Assembly (NCBI GenBank): GCA_963758205.1
Contig: CAVWUM010000002.1
Location: 806,001 to 870,000, forward strand
Length of the DNA: 64,000 nucleotides
Direction of reading: 5' to 3'
DNA from: Owenweeksia sp963758205
Lineage (GTDB): Bacteria > Bacteroidota > Bacteroidia > Flavobacteriales > Schleiferiaceae
Below the pieces are notes generated by a model. That model made no database searches. It was given only the letters and a program-made list of their open reading frames with translations, and was not told where the DNA came from. Shown here one piece after another: positions 36,168 to 44,617 of the stretch. The stretch's first letter is position 1. Each line of letters begins with the position of its first letter. The translations under genes and the position numbers were made by a program.

Positions 36168-36887
36168 ATGAAATCAGTACAATACACTTTAATTGCCTTG
36201 TTGTGCCTGAGTTTCTGCAGCTTCCACATTTGTGCACAACAAAAGGAAGGTACCCTTAGAGGTCTGGTAACAAATGCTGAAGATGGGGAGGTAATACCTT
36301 TTGCTAATGTTTTGGTGAAGGATGCAAAAGGAAACATTGTATCCGGCACAATTACCGATATGGATGGCATATTTGCCATCTCTGAGCTAGATGAAGGTCA
36401 ATACACTTTAACGGTCTCTTATATTGGTTTTTCAACCAAAACTTTTAAAAACCTAAAAATTGAAAGTGGGAAAACTAAAACCATGAATGCTTTTTTAACT
36501 GAGGAAATGACCACCCTGGAAGAGTGTGTAGTAACCTACAAAGCACCGTTGATTGAGAGGTATTGTGGAACACGTTGTTTCCGCTCATCTTGTTGTTGCT
36601 TTCGTTGCCGTGAAATAACTACGGACACTATTGTGAGTGAGATACTGAACTCTGACAGCATTTCAATTTACCCAAATCCCAGTAATGGTGTACTTAACAT
36701 CAATACAAAGCAAAGCCATGATAAGGTTGTTATTACCAATATGAATGGGCAGGAAGTACAAACTATAGAATCAAACGACAAAAAGGATGTCAACGTTAAG
36801 CTACACCACCTCCCTCCTGCTCCTTATGTAGTGCATTTTATCAGTGGTGGGCAAAAGGTTTCAAAAATCTGGATACTGGCGCATTAA
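36168..36887 (+). CDS. Carboxypeptidase-regulatory domain protein with Cys cluster and T9SS sorting domain
   Basis: 239 residues. Signal peptide ends HICAQ. Residues 28-115 are a CarboxypepD_reg domain that closely parallels the one in the vWA protein upstream (GTLRGLVTNAEDGEVIPFAN), including the following VVTYKAPLIER. Directly after comes a dense cysteine cluster (CGTRCFRSSCCCFRC, about residues 133-147, six Cys). Residues about 165-239 (ISIYPNPSNGVLNI... YVVHFISGGQKVSKIWIL) are a T9SS type A sorting domain, so the protein should be exported and attached at the surface. The cluster could be disulfide-bonded, metal-binding or a cross-linking site; none is proven. Confidence 0.82.
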   Translation: MKSVQYTLIALLCLSFCSFHICAQQKEGTLRGLVTNAEDGEVIPFANVLVKDAKGNIVSGTITDMDGIFAISELDEGQYTLTVSYIGFSTKTFKNLKIESGKTKTMNAFLTEEMTTLEECVVTYKAPLIERYCGTRCFRSSCCCFRCREITTDTIVSEILNSDSISIYPNPSNGVLNINTKQSHDKVVITNMNGQEVQTIESNDKKDVNVKLHHLPPAPYVVHFISGGQKVSKIWILAH

Positions 36888-36980
36888 GCTCTTTATTTTT
36901 TGTTTTCATCAATGCTAAGGGCCTTCCATTGCGGGGGGCTCTTTTTAATTTTGAGATATTCGCACTCAAAATCCCACATT

Positions 36981-37730
36981 TTGAAAACAGCATTTATTAC
37001 CGGAGCAACATCAGGCATAGGCCGAGCCACAGCGCAACTGCTGGGCAATAACGGATATCGCATAATTGCCTGCGGCCGCAGAGAAGACAGGCTGGCTGAA
37101 CTGAAAAAAGAACTTGAAAATACCACTGAGATTACCACCCTGAGTTTTGACGTAAGAGATAAGGAAGCGGTTTTCAGTGCCATAAACTCACTGCCCGCAG
37201 GTTGGCAGCAAGTTGATCTTTTGATAAACAACGCTGGTAATGCTCACGGCCTGTCGAGCATTGAAGATGGCTCCATCGAGGATTGGGATGCTATGATTGA
37301 CATTAATGTGAATGGGCTACTGTATGTTTCAAAGACGCTGATACCCGGTATGGTGGATCGAAAATCAGGGCATATTATTAATATTGGTTCTATTGCCGGC
37401 CGCGAGGTTTATCCCAATGGAAATGTGTATTGTGCCTCTAAATATGCTGTGGATGCACTAAACAGCGGGATGCGCATTGATCTAAACAAACACAATATTA
37501 AGGTTTCACAAATAGCCCCTGGCCTGGTAGAAACTGAATTTTCAATGGTGCGGTTTAAGGGCGATACGGATAGGTCAAAATCAGTTTATGAAGGTTATGA
37601 TGCGCTGCAACCACAGGATCTGGCTGAGCTGATCTTGTTTATGGTTACCCGCCCTACACATGTTAATCTGGCTGATATTTTAATACTCCCTCAGGCGCAA
37701 GCCAGCAGCACTATGGTTAAAAAGGATTAA
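36981..37730 (+). CDS. Short-chain dehydrogenase/reductase (YdfG-like)
   Basis: 249 residues from a TTG at 36981 (reads KTAFITGATSGIG), which puts the first strand of the Rossmann fold at the very start, as in the family; ATG codons further up would add an unrelated tail. Motifs: ITGATSGIGRAT (NADP-binding), LINNAGNAHG, and the catalytic Ser/Tyr/Lys in NIGSIAG and YCASKYA. This best resembles the YdfG/serine 3-dehydrogenase group acting on 3-hydroxy acids. It is followed 12 bases later by a TPR protein gene on the same strand. Substrate is inferred only. Confidence 0.9.
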   Translation: MKTAFITGATSGIGRATAQLLGNNGYRIIACGRREDRLAELKKELENTTEITTLSFDVRDKEAVFSAINSLPAGWQQVDLLINNAGNAHGLSSIEDGSIEDWDAMIDINVNGLLYVSKTLIPGMVDRKSGHIINIGSIAGREVYPNGNVYCASKYAVDALNSGMRIDLNKHNIKVSQIAPGLVETEFSMVRFKGDTDRSKSVYEGYDALQPQDLAELILFMVTRPTHVNLADILILPQAQASSTMVKKD

Positions 37731-37742
37731 GCTCATTTGATA

Positions 37743-38945
37743 ATGAAAAAACTATTCACCCTACTACTCGTCACTGCGGTTTTTACCACGTTTGGTCAGG
37801 CCATATTAAAAAAGGCTGATAAACTAATTGAGGAAAGAAAGTACGCCTCGGCCTATGCTTTATTGGAGGACAAAGACCCCGATAATCTAAAACCCCCCAT
37901 CGTATTAAAAAAGGCTGACCTGGCTATGGATTACTTTGTAACCAGCATAATGCATCAAACATTTGCCTTTAAAGATCTGGCGGAAGACGAAGACATAATA
38001 GAGGCGCGAATAAATAGCGATAGCCAAACCTATGCAATGTATATTTTGCCGTTGCAGGATGTACTGGATACGCTGATAAAACTACATCCCGAAAATTATA
38101 AACTGCACAAAACCCTGGGCAAGTTTTACTACGAGGTGTACCTGAAGTATGGCGAAAAGTGGATAATAAGCAGCCAGGAACTTTTAAGGAACATGTACAC
38201 ATATAGCAAAGAAGCCGCTGATAATGGCGAAGCTGACTTTCTTACTTATTACAATATTGGCTTTTACCTTACGGGAAATGAACGTTATGCGGAGGCTATC
38301 TCAGCCTATAAAAATTCCATTGCGCTAGATACCACCTACCCAACTTCTCAATATAACCTTGCCATTTGCTATATGTATGTAGATAGTGCTCAAAAAGGAA
38401 TTGAATATGCAGAAAAAGCAATGGAACTCTATAAATCTCCTGCCCTGAAGGCAGATGCTGCAAGGGTTACCGGTGTACTCTACCGAAACTCAGGAGATGA
38501 TGAAAATGCGCTGAAATACTTCAAACTAAGCGACCAGATAGAAGGTGACAACTACTACACCCTTTCTCAATTATTAGAAACCCAATTGCGATTGAAACGC
38601 GCAGATGAGGCATCATTAACCGCTTCCCGCTTTTTTGAGCTGGACCCTGCTAACCCTACCATACTTGGAGATTTATTTGGGATGTACGTACAGCATAATT
38701 CGGACAGCCTGTTATTCCCTATCCTCAACCAAAAGATTGAGCAATACAAAGATGAATATGAAATATTGGGAAACATCTATTTTCATTTGGCCAGGTATTA
38801 CATTTCTCAAAACGACATCAAAGCTGCGAAGCGATTGCTGGTTGCCAGCCGTAAAAACTTCGAAAAGGTGCTTGACGAAGAGAACCAGGTTTTTAAAGTA
38901 ATAGATGACTTTTTAGCGAAGCATGCTGATGATCAATCCAATTAA
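37743..38945 (+). CDS. Secreted TPR-repeat protein
   Basis: 400 residues from the ATG at 37743. Signal peptide (MKKLFTLLLVTAVFTTFG, cleavage near GQA). TPR units are seen around 165-260: DFLTYYNIGFYLTGNERYAE, YNLAICYMYVDSAQKGIEYA, ARVTGVLYRNSGDDENALKY. No other domain found. It starts 12 bases after the SDR gene and may share its transcript. Its role is not predictable; export and TPR together suggest a periplasmic scaffold. Confidence 0.8.
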   Translation: MKKLFTLLLVTAVFTTFGQAILKKADKLIEERKYASAYALLEDKDPDNLKPPIVLKKADLAMDYFVTSIMHQTFAFKDLAEDEDIIEARINSDSQTYAMYILPLQDVLDTLIKLHPENYKLHKTLGKFYYEVYLKYGEKWIISSQELLRNMYTYSKEAADNGEADFLTYYNIGFYLTGNERYAEAISAYKNSIALDTTYPTSQYNLAICYMYVDSAQKGIEYAEKAMELYKSPALKADAARVTGVLYRNSGDDENALKYFKLSDQIEGDNYYTLSQLLETQLRLKRADEASLTASRFFELDPANPTILGDLFGMYVQHNSDSLLFPILNQKIEQYKDEYEILGNIYFHLARYYISQNDIKAAKRLLVASRKNFEKVLDEENQVFKVIDDFLAKHADDQSN

Positions 38946-39005
38946 ATCAGGACTACCATTATTTTATTAGCCGCCAATCAAAAACACTAAACAACGCCAC
39001 ATTAA

Positions 39006-39443
39006 ATGCAAATTCAGCCTCTTTATCGCCTGGTATATATAAGCAGAGCTACCACAGATATTACACCTGAAGTAGTGAAAAACCTTTTGGTGGAAAGCCG
39101 AATGCGAAATGAGAAATACCGGATAAGTGGGCTGCTTATTTACATGAACCACAATTTTTTACAAGTACTGGAAGGACCAAAAAATGATGTTGAGCAATTG
39201 TACAACAACATAGTAATTGACCCCCGCCACACCGGTACGGAAGTTCTGGAAGCCAAAACCATTAATGATCGGATTTTTTCGGAATGGAAAATGGTCTTTA
39301 GTGAAGTTTCAACCAGGGAATTTAAAAACCTGAGCGGCTTTACCGAGCTATACGATTTGCATATAAGAGACAGGAAAAAAAGAGGCAAACACCTCGATGA
39401 GCTTATTCAGTCTTTCAAAAAAATACATAGTCACAGCTCATAG
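39006..39443 (+). CDS. BLUF-domain blue-light photoreceptor, stand-alone
   Basis: 145 residues. The flavin-binding BLUF domain fills residues 5-100: LYRLVYISRA carries the light-active Tyr11, N35 and SGLLIYMNHNFLQVLEGPK carries the key Gln53, and RIFSEWKMVF supplies W94 and M96, all at the spacing of PixD-type BLUF proteins. The last 45 residues form the short helical C-terminal cap only, so there is no fused output domain. PixD-like proteins signal through a separate partner. It is a single gene before mfd; no photolyase or output gene lies next to it. Blue-light sensing is therefore supported; the output is unknown. Confidence 0.92.
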   Translation: MQIQPLYRLVYISRATTDITPEVVKNLLVESRMRNEKYRISGLLIYMNHNFLQVLEGPKNDVEQLYNNIVIDPRHTGTEVLEAKTINDRIFSEWKMVFSEVSTREFKNLSGFTELYDLHIRDRKKRGKHLDELIQSFKKIHSHSS

Positions 39444-39487
39444 AAATTACAAATTGGTTTAGCCGCCACTATTAAATATTCCACATT

Positions 39488-39495
39488 TATATTTG
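39488..39495 (+). promoter_or_regulatory. Bacteroidota -7 box (TATATTTG) for mfd
   Basis: TATATTTG matches TAnnTTTG, 48 bases before the chosen mfd ATG. The TTG of this box was the reason a longer ORF could be drawn from 39493. Confidence 0.45.
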
Positions 39496-39543
39496 CCGCA
39501 AATTATCACCACGCCCCCTGGCGTGGTTTACCTGTTTATACCT

Positions 39544-42500
39544 ATGGCAGATTCTGCAACAGATTTTATCAATTCGTATCTTTTAGATGACCGCTTTCGC
39601 GGAATAGCTGAAGAGCTCCGAACCAACCCCTTTTATAAACTACAACTTAAGGGCATCACAGCCTCCTTTACCTCCTTGGTTGCCGGCAGCAGCTTTTTGA
39701 ATGCCGAGCGCCCTCACCTGTTTATAATGAATGACAAGGAGGAAGCCGCCTATTTTTTAAACGACCTGGAACGCATTACCAACGAAAAGGATGTACTTTT
39801 TTACCCGGGCTCTTACCGCAGGCCTTACCAGGTAGAAGAAACAGATAATGCCAATGTGTTGCTTCGCGCAGAAGTGCTCAACCGTATAAACAGCCGCAAA
39901 AAACCGGCACTCATTGTAAGCTACCCGGATGCATTATTTGAAAAAGTAATCACCCGTAAGGAATTAAACGCTACCACATTTACCGTAAAGGAAAGTGATA
40001 ACCTCACTATAGACTTTTTAAATGAAACCCTTTTTGAGTACCACTTTGAGCGGGTGGACTTTGTAGTTGAGCCAGGGCAATTTTCGGTGCGGGGTGGTAT
40101 AGTGGATGTTTTTTCATTTTCTCATGATCAGCCCTACCGCATTGAGTTTTTTGGGGATGAAGTGGAAAGCATCAGAACTTTTGATATTGAAAGCCAGCTG
40201 AGTATTGATAAGGTGAAAAAACTAAGCCTTATCCCTAATGTGGAAAATAAGGTGATGCTTGAAAAGCGCGAGAGCTTTTTCGATTATATCTCAAATAGCA
40301 TGGTGGTGTGGGCCAAAAGCATACCACTGGCAGCCAAGCGGCTTGATGAGTTGTATGGCAAGGCCGAGGAAGCTTTTAAAGACCTCAACGAAACGCTAAA
40401 GCATGCCCAACCTCAGGAACTTTTTATAAATGGCGAAGTGCTCAAAGTCACGCTTCAGGGTTTTGCTACTGTGGAATGGGGTAACGATATCTTTTTTGAG
40501 CCGAACAAGGTTTTTGAGTTTAATGCTAAACCTCAACCATCCTTTAATAAGAAGTTTGAACTACTGGTTGAAGATTTTAGAAAAAATACTGAGGCCGGCT
40601 GGAAAAATTATCTACTATGCCTTAATGCGAAACAGGTAGAGCGATTCTACGCCATTTTTGAGGATATCGGTCATGAGGTTGATTTTCAGCCGATTGTCCA
40701 TACACTTCACGAAGGCTTTATCGATCCCGGAGGTAAAAAAGCTGTTTATACAGACCACCAGATTTTTGAGCGCTATCAAAAATTTAAGCTAAAAACGGGC
40801 TACGAAAAAAAGCAGGCCATTACCCTAAAAGAGCTTACCAGCCTGCAAATTGGCGATTATGTAACCCATATTGATCATGGTATTGGTGAGTTTGGCGGAC
40901 TGCAAAAAATTGATGTAAACGGTAAACAGCAGGAGGCTATTAAGTTGGTGTATAGTGGTGGTGACGTTTTATACATCAGTATACACTCCTTACACAAAAT
41001 AGCTCGCTATAATGGTAAAGAGGGCACCACACCTACTACCCATAAACTAGGTTCGGGCGCCTGGCAAAAAACCAAGGCCAAAACCAAAAAACGAGTTAAG
41101 GAGGTTGCCTTCGACCTTATTAAACTTTATGCACAACGTAAGGCCAATCAAGGCTTCAGGTTTTCACCGGATACTTATTTGCAGCATGAGTTAGAGGCCT
41201 CTTTTATTTATGAAGATACCCCAGACCAAATTACCGCTACAGCCGATGTAAAAGCCGACATGGAAGCGCCCATCCCGATGGACCGACTGATTTGTGGCGA
41301 TGTTGGTTTTGGTAAAACCGAAGTTGCTGTGAGGGCAGCTTTTAAGGCAGTGAATGACAGCAAACAGGTTGCTGTGTTGGTACCCACCACTATACTTGCC
41401 TTTCAGCATTACAAAACCTTTTCTGAAAGGTTAAAAGACCTGCCCTGTAATGTGGATTACATCAACAGATTTAAAAGTAAAAAGCAGCAAACCGAAACGC
41501 TAAAAAAATTAGAGGAAGGCAAACTGGATATACTTATTGGCACCCATAGGCTAGTAGGTAAGGATGTAAAGTTTAAAGACCTCGGCCTGTTGATTATTGA
41601 TGAGGAACAAAAATTTGGGGTAAGCGTAAAAGACAAACTGAAGAACCTGAAAACCAATGTAGATACACTAACCCTTACTGCCACCCCTATTCCACGGACG
41701 TTGCAATTTAGCCTTATGCAGGCCCGCGACCTTAGCGTGATGACAACCCCTCCACCTAACCGCCATCCTATTGAAACGCAGGTGGTACCCTTTAGTGAAG
41801 AAATGATAAGGGATGCCATTATGTACGAAATGAGCCGGGGTGGGCAGGTATTTTTCATCCATAACCGTGTAGAGAATATTAAAGAAGTGGCCGGAATGAT
41901 AAGCCGTATGATACCCGATGCTAAAATTGGTATCGGCCACGGACAGATGGAAGGTAAAAAGCTGGAGGAACTGATGCTGCGCTTTATTGAAGGCCATTTT
42001 GATGTGCTGATAGCCACCAGCATAATTGAAAATGGCTTGGATGTACCGAATGCCAACACTATCATAATCAATAATGCGCACCATGTGGGCCTAAGCGATT
42101 TGCATCAAATGCGAGGACGTGTAGGGCGAAGCAACAAAAAAGCATTTTGTAAACTGATAGCACCGCCCATGAGCACCCTAACCGAAGAAGCCCGAAAGCG
42201 ATTAACCGCCATTGAGCAATTCAGCGACCTTGGCAGTGGATTTCATATTGCCATGCGCGACCTTGAAATCCGCGGAAGCGGAGATTTATTAGGAGGCGAC
42301 CAAAGTGGATTTATCTCGGATATTGGTTTTGATACCTATCAAAAAATTCTGGCGGAAGCCATAGAGGAATTGAAGGAAACGGAGTTTAAGGAACTTTATG
42401 AAAACGATCAGAAGAAAAAAGATTTTGTAAAAGAAACCCTTTTAGACACTGACCTTGAAATACTGATACCTGACACCTATGTAAATAAAGTGGAGGAAAG

Positions 42501-42909
42501 GCTTCGCCTTTATCAGTCGCTGGATTCGCTGGAAAGCCCGGAGCACCTTTACGAATATGAAAAAGAGCTGATAGACCGGTTTGGCCCGGCTCCTGAAGAA
42601 GTATATGAATTGCTGAGCTCTATGCGCCTGAGATGGCTGGGCAAGGAAATAGGTTTTGACAAAATAGTTTTAAAGCAGGAGCGATTGATATGCTATTTCC
42701 TATCCGACCAAAACTCCGCCTACTTTAAAAGCGAGAAATTTACCAGGGTGCTACAGTTTTTGCAGCATCAGCCTAAAGCACAGATGAAGGAGAGAAACAA
42801 CAAGCTATACCTAAGCTTTGGTGATGTAAAAACCGTAGAACAAGCTCTACAGTTATTAAGCCCCATAGTGGAAAATGGAGAAAAAAGTTTGCAGAGGCTA
42901 AAAGACTAA
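39544..42909 (+). CDS. mfd: Transcription-repair coupling factor
   Basis: 1121 residues from the ATG at 39544; an upstream TTG at 39493 falls inside a promoter-like box and was rejected. Mfd frees RNA polymerase stalled at DNA damage and recruits UvrA. Domains in order: UvrB-like N-terminus (to about 320), RNA-polymerase-interacting CarD-like domain (IGDYVTHIDHGIGEFGGLQK, about 435-455), superfamily-2 helicase with Walker A GDVGFGKTEV (about 585), DEEQ box (IIDEEQKFGV), motif III LTATPIPRTLQ, motif VI QMRGRVGRSNKKAFC, and a C-terminal TRCF domain. Full length and intact. Confidence 0.96.
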   Translation: MADSATDFINSYLLDDRFRGIAEELRTNPFYKLQLKGITASFTSLVAGSSFLNAERPHLFIMNDKEEAAYFLNDLERITNEKDVLFYPGSYRRPYQVEETDNANVLLRAEVLNRINSRKKPALIVSYPDALFEKVITRKELNATTFTVKESDNLTIDFLNETLFEYHFERVDFVVEPGQFSVRGGIVDVFSFSHDQPYRIEFFGDEVESIRTFDIESQLSIDKVKKLSLIPNVENKVMLEKRESFFDYISNSMVVWAKSIPLAAKRLDELYGKAEEAFKDLNETLKHAQPQELFINGEVLKVTLQGFATVEWGNDIFFEPNKVFEFNAKPQPSFNKKFELLVEDFRKNTEAGWKNYLLCLNAKQVERFYAIFEDIGHEVDFQPIVHTLHEGFIDPGGKKAVYTDHQIFERYQKFKLKTGYEKKQAITLKELTSLQIGDYVTHIDHGIGEFGGLQKIDVNGKQQEAIKLVYSGGDVLYISIHSLHKIARYNGKEGTTPTTHKLGSGAWQKTKAKTKKRVKEVAFDLIKLYAQRKANQGFRFSPDTYLQHELEASFIYEDTPDQITATADVKADMEAPIPMDRLICGDVGFGKTEVAVRAAFKAVNDSKQVAVLVPTTILAFQHYKTFSERLKDLPCNVDYINRFKSKKQQTETLKKLEEGKLDILIGTHRLVGKDVKFKDLGLLIIDEEQKFGVSVKDKLKNLKTNVDTLTLTATPIPRTLQFSLMQARDLSVMTTPPPNRHPIETQVVPFSEEMIRDAIMYEMSRGGQVFFIHNRVENIKEVAGMISRMIPDAKIGIGHGQMEGKKLEELMLRFIEGHFDVLIATSIIENGLDVPNANTIIINNAHHVGLSDLHQMRGRVGRSNKKAFCKLIAPPMSTLTEEARKRLTAIEQFSDLGSGFHIAMRDLEIRGSGDLLGGDQSGFISDIGFDTYQKILAEAIEELKETEFKELYENDQKKKDFVKETLLDTDLEILIPDTYVNKVEERLRLYQSLDSLESPEHLYEYEKELIDRFGPAPEEVYELLSSMRLRWLGKEIGFDKIVLKQERLICYFLSDQNSAYFKSEKFTRVLQFLQHQPKAQMKERNNKLYLSFGDVKTVEQALQLLSPIVENGEKSLQRLKD

Positions 42910-42920
42910 GACAAAATTCG

Positions 42921-42928
42921 TATATTTG
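42921..42928 (+). promoter_or_regulatory. Bacteroidota -7 box (TATATTTG) for the Xre-RES pair
   Basis: Identical octamer to the mfd box. It lies just after the mfd stop and 18 bases before the antitoxin ATG at 42947, giving a very short leader. Confidence 0.5.
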
Positions 42929-42946
42929 GGGGCGAATGTCGTACCA

Positions 42947-43405
42947 ATGAGTGAAAGCCCACTACAATACGGAAATAATACATACACCCATTTAGGAGGT
43001 CAGGATATGGTAAATGAGCCACAAGCCACCTATGGGAGTCAATCCCGTATCAGGCTCATACGAAGAGGTTTGCCTGTTAGTTCCCTCTATTTCTTTTTAA
43101 AAGATTCCAAATTAAATCAGCAGGAGTTAAGCAATGTTTTGCAGATTTCTCCGCGCACCATGCAGCGATATTCCGATAATCAAATGCTGCCATCCATAGT
43201 TTCAGAAAAGCTCTTGATGCTCAATGATCTTTACGAAAAAGCAGATAATATATTAGGAGGAGGTACCCAAAATGTAACCAATTGGTTGCGTAGCCAGGTT
43301 AATGCACTTGGCAATCAGCGCCCCATTGATTACCTTGATACCTACGAAGGCTACAATGAGGTAATGAAGGTATTGGGCCGCCTTGAGTGGGGTGTGGCTT
43401 CATGA
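42947..43405 (+). CDS. Xre/MbcA/ParS-type antitoxin (DUF2384)
   Basis: 152 residues from the ATG at 42947. The N-terminal half has an Xre helix-turn-helix (LNQQELSNVLQISPRTMQRY, about 70-90), and the C-terminal part is the toxin-binding DUF2384 domain (LLMLNDLYEKADNIL... DYLDTYEGYNEVMKVLGRLE). Known role of the family: bind and block the RES toxin and repress the operon. Its stop overlaps the toxin start by four bases (ATGA), in the classical antitoxin-first order. A TATATTTG box gives it its own promoter after mfd. Confidence 0.92.
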   Translation: MSESPLQYGNNTYTHLGGQDMVNEPQATYGSQSRIRLIRRGLPVSSLYFFLKDSKLNQQELSNVLQISPRTMQRYSDNQMLPSIVSEKLLMLNDLYEKADNILGGGTQNVTNWLRSQVNALGNQRPIDYLDTYEGYNEVMKVLGRLEWGVAS

Positions 43406-43857
43406 AGCTTTACCGCATTACTACACCCGAACATGCCTATGACCTTAGCGGAACAGGCGCCAGGTTATATGGTGGCCGCTGGAATAATGCCGGCAACCCC
43501 GTAATTTATACTGCCGGTACCATATCACTGGCTATGCTGGAAACCATGGCCAACTCGGAGCCCGAATGGCTGAAAAAGCCATTTGCCTTAAACGTTCTGA
43601 ATATTCCTGATAATTTGCATATTGAAAAACTGAACGAGGCTGAACTAAGGGCCGATTGGAAAAACTATCCGTTTTCGCCAATAACAGTAGAAAAAGGTGA
43701 CCGCTGGCTGCAAAGCAGACTCACTCCCATACTACAGGTACCCAGTGCAGTTAATCCATTTGAGTATAATTTTTTAATTAACCCTATGCATCCTGACTTT
43801 ACTGGAATAACGGTGGAAGAGGTGAAAGAAATAAAATTTGACCTTAGACTAGTATAG
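43402..43857 (+). CDS. RES-domain toxin (NAD+-degrading type)
   Basis: 151 residues from the ATG at 43402. The RES fold is clear: MKLYRITTPEHA at the start, LYGGRWNNAG with R26, YTA with Y36, LAMLETMA with E47, and VPSAVNPFEYNFLINPMHPD with S115, covering the Arg, Glu and Ser that name the family. RES toxins deplete NAD+ (ADP-ribosyltransferase-like fold). Translation is coupled to the antitoxin (ATGA overlap). The key residues are all present, so the toxin is probably active. The pair sits directly behind mfd. Confidence 0.92.
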   Translation: MKLYRITTPEHAYDLSGTGARLYGGRWNNAGNPVIYTAGTISLAMLETMANSEPEWLKKPFALNVLNIPDNLHIEKLNEAELRADWKNYPFSPITVEKGDRWLQSRLTPILQVPSAVNPFEYNFLINPMHPDFTGITVEEVKEIKFDLRLV

Positions 43858-43861
43858 TTAT

Positions 43862-44617
43862 TTACTCTCCTTCCAGCCAGGCTTTGAACTTTGGTGCCTT
43901 ATCCACACTTACAATGGCTTCTGTAGGGGTAGCTGGGTTTGTGTGGAGTTTTAATCGGCTTTTGGAATAAGGGATCATTTCTTCTATACAATCAAAGCAA
44001 ACCATGTACTGCCGGTTTATTTGAAAAAACTTTTTGGGATCCAGGATTTCACTGAGGCGAGAAACCGTTTGATCAATCATGTACTGCCGCCCTTCTTTAT
44101 CTGTAATAAAGGTATGCTTGCCTTGCGCAAAAAAGAAAGCTATATCATCAACCGAAAGGCTTTTAATGCGCTCACCTGTGCTTACCATAAACCTATCTTT
44201 ATAATTTGGTTTTAGATCACTTAAAAGCTTTTTCCAGTCAGGTTCAGATTGATTATGAAGACTACGCTGATCAACTTTCTGAAGAGCCCTTTCCATATCT
44301 TTTTCTGAAACCGGTTTTAGAAGGTAATCAATGCTATTGAGCTTAAAAGCTTTTAAGGCATATTGATCGTAAGCAGTGGTAAAAATGATGGGAGTTTCTG
44401 GCCGGATTTGCTCAAATATGGCGAAGGAGTTTCCATCCGAAAGATGCACATCCAGAAAAATAAGATCAACTGTAAGTTGCGGTAACTGCTGTACAGCTGA
44501 ACGCACTGAAGGCAGAACCATAAGCAATTCCCAGTCAGGTTTTTGCTTCTGCACTTGCTCCTGAAGCCGCTCAGCAGCCAATGGTTCATCTTCTATAATT
44601 ACGTATTTGACTGGCAT
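43862..44617 (-). CDS. LytTR-family response regulator
   Basis: 251 residues from the ATG at 44617 (PVKYVIIEDEPLAAERLQEQ). Receiver domain to about 120 with the acidic pocket EDE, phospho-Asp in LIFLDVHLSDG, Thr in FTTAYDQYA and Lys in YLLKPVS. The C-terminal LytTR DNA-binding domain follows (about 150-245: SLSVDDIAFFFAQGKHTFIT and FFQINRQYMVCFDCIEEMIP). It is partner of the sensor kinase next door, whose stop overlaps its ATG by one base. A possible target is the TonB receptor gene in the same cluster. Confidence 0.93.
   Translation of the reverse strand: MPVKYVIIEDEPLAAERLQEQVQKQKPDWELLMVLPSVRSAVQQLPQLTVDLIFLDVHLSDGNSFAIFEQIRPETPIIFTTAYDQYALKAFKLNSIDYLLKPVSEKDMERALQKVDQRSLHNQSEPDWKKLLSDLKPNYKDRFMVSTGERIKSLSVDDIAFFFAQGKHTFITDKEGRQYMIDQTVSRLSEILDPKKFFQINRQYMVCFDCIEEMIPYSKSRLKLHTNPATPTEAIVSVDKAPKFKAWLEGE

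Noticed and set aside
39493..39543. Upstream TTG start of mfd
   Set aside because: The TTG is part of a TATATTTG promoter-like box and the added residues are not mfd-like.
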